NCBI GenBank assembly: GCA_030608825.1
Contig: JAUWDL010000050.1
Coordinates: 1 to 7,686, forward strand
Reading direction: 5' to 3'
Length of the DNA: 7,686 bases
Source: Gemmatimonadales bacterium
GTDB lineage: Bacteria; Gemmatimonadota; Gemmatimonadetes; Palauibacterales; Palauibacteraceae
The position numbers were made by a program, and so were the translations under genes. Numbering within the stretch: position 1 is the stretch's first letter; each line of letters opens with the position of its first letter. Below the pieces are notes generated by a model that was not told the origin of the DNA, made no database searches, and worked only from the letters and a program-made list of their open reading frames with translations. Shown here in pieces: positions 7,320-7,686 of this stretch.

Positions 7320-7686
7320 TTAGGGGTCGATCAGGACCCTGCCGTCGAGTCCCGGCGGGAAGGGGATCCGAGCCAGCCGGGCCAGGGTGGGCGCCACGTC
7401 GACCGTCGCCGCGACCTCGTCGAGCCGGCCGGGCTCGATGCCGGGCCCCATGAAGACGAGCGGCACGTGGCGATCATACGTGTACGGCGAGCCGTGCGTG
7501 GCGACTGCTTCGTCCACCATGTATCCCTCGCGCATACGCACGAGCACCCCTCGCTCGCCCGGGCTGATCGCGCGATCCGGGCGATAGGATCGCCGGGAGA
7601 GCACGACGAAGCTATCGGCGCTAGCTGCGAGCGGAGTCGAGGGATCCACCGCCAGCAGCTCCTCTCGGGTCATCGCCTTGGCCACG
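7320..7686 (-). CDS. Alkaline phosphatase/phosphodiesterase superfamily protein (C-terminal part, 5'-truncated)
   Basis: The last roughly 122 codons of a metal-dependent phosphomonoesterase or phosphodiesterase (PafA/NPP-like, type I phosphodiesterase fold) run off the right edge, and the stop is TAA 7322-7320. The motif HGSPYTYDRHVPLVFMGPGI (complement of about 7437-7496) is the family's conserved C-terminal block. By family analogy its first His is a zinc ligand. It is followed by VDVAPTLARLARI and a closing GLDGRVL, the usual end of this domain. The other metal ligands and the nucleophile Thr/Ser lie in the missing N-terminal part. A GTG at 7685 is in frame but is almost certainly internal, because this family runs to about 500 residues. 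Members are usually exported; no signal can be seen in this fragment. The gene converges on addA with 13 bases between the stop codons. Substrate is unknown. Confidence 0.88.
   Translation of the reverse strand, partial: VAKAMTREELLAVDPSTPLAASADSFVVLSRRSYRPDRAISPGERGVLVRMREGYMVDEAVATHGSPYTYDRHVPLVFMGPGIEPGRLDEVAATVDVAPTLARLARIPFPPGLDGRVLIDP

Noticed and set aside
7387..7587. Plus-strand 66-codon open frame near the right edge.
   Set aside because: It is the complement of the phosphatase coding region, which carries the conserved HGSPY block. No independent evidence of coding was seen.

Overview
The window comes from a high-GC bacterial chromosome. Roughly two thirds of bases are G or C by eye, third codon positions are mostly G/C, and GTG and TTG starts are used. 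No mobile-element, phage, CRISPR, tRNA or rRNA signature was seen. A PafA-like phosphatase, a YSTGN-type serine hydrolase and an AddAB pair together would fit a soil or marine Gemmatimonadota- or Acidobacteriota-like genome. That placement is an inference with low confidence.

Layout. (1) Positions 1-663, minus strand: the N-terminal 221 residues of a membrane-anchored or exported serine hydrolase of the beta-lactamase class C family, cut by the window edge. (2) Positions 664-815: a divergent intergenic region with a good ribosome-binding site for the minus-strand gene, a short imperfect palindrome and a possible 12-codon leader ORF abutting the next gene. (3) Positions 816-3986, plus strand: addB, with a degenerate Walker A region and an intact C-terminal Fe-S/PD-(D/E)XK nuclease. 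(4) Positions 3983-7306, plus strand: addA, a UvrD-type helicase with a C-terminal RecB-type nuclease, starting at a TTG that overlaps the addB stop codon. (5) Positions 7320-7686, minus strand: the C-terminal part of an alkaline phosphatase/phosphodiesterase superfamily enzyme, cut by the window edge and convergent with addA across 13 bases.

The core of the window is a two-gene addB-addA operon for the recombinational double-strand-break repair helicase-nuclease (the RecBCD counterpart). The motifs predict one motor (AddA) and two nuclease sites (one in each subunit), with an Fe-S-stapled nuclease in AddB. The two flanking genes are extracytoplasmic-type hydrolases on the opposite strand and show no functional link to DNA repair. 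I see no convincing new system here. The points worth checking are the motor-less AddB, the TTG/TGA-coupled addA start, and the TAGTG junction between a mini-ORF and addB.
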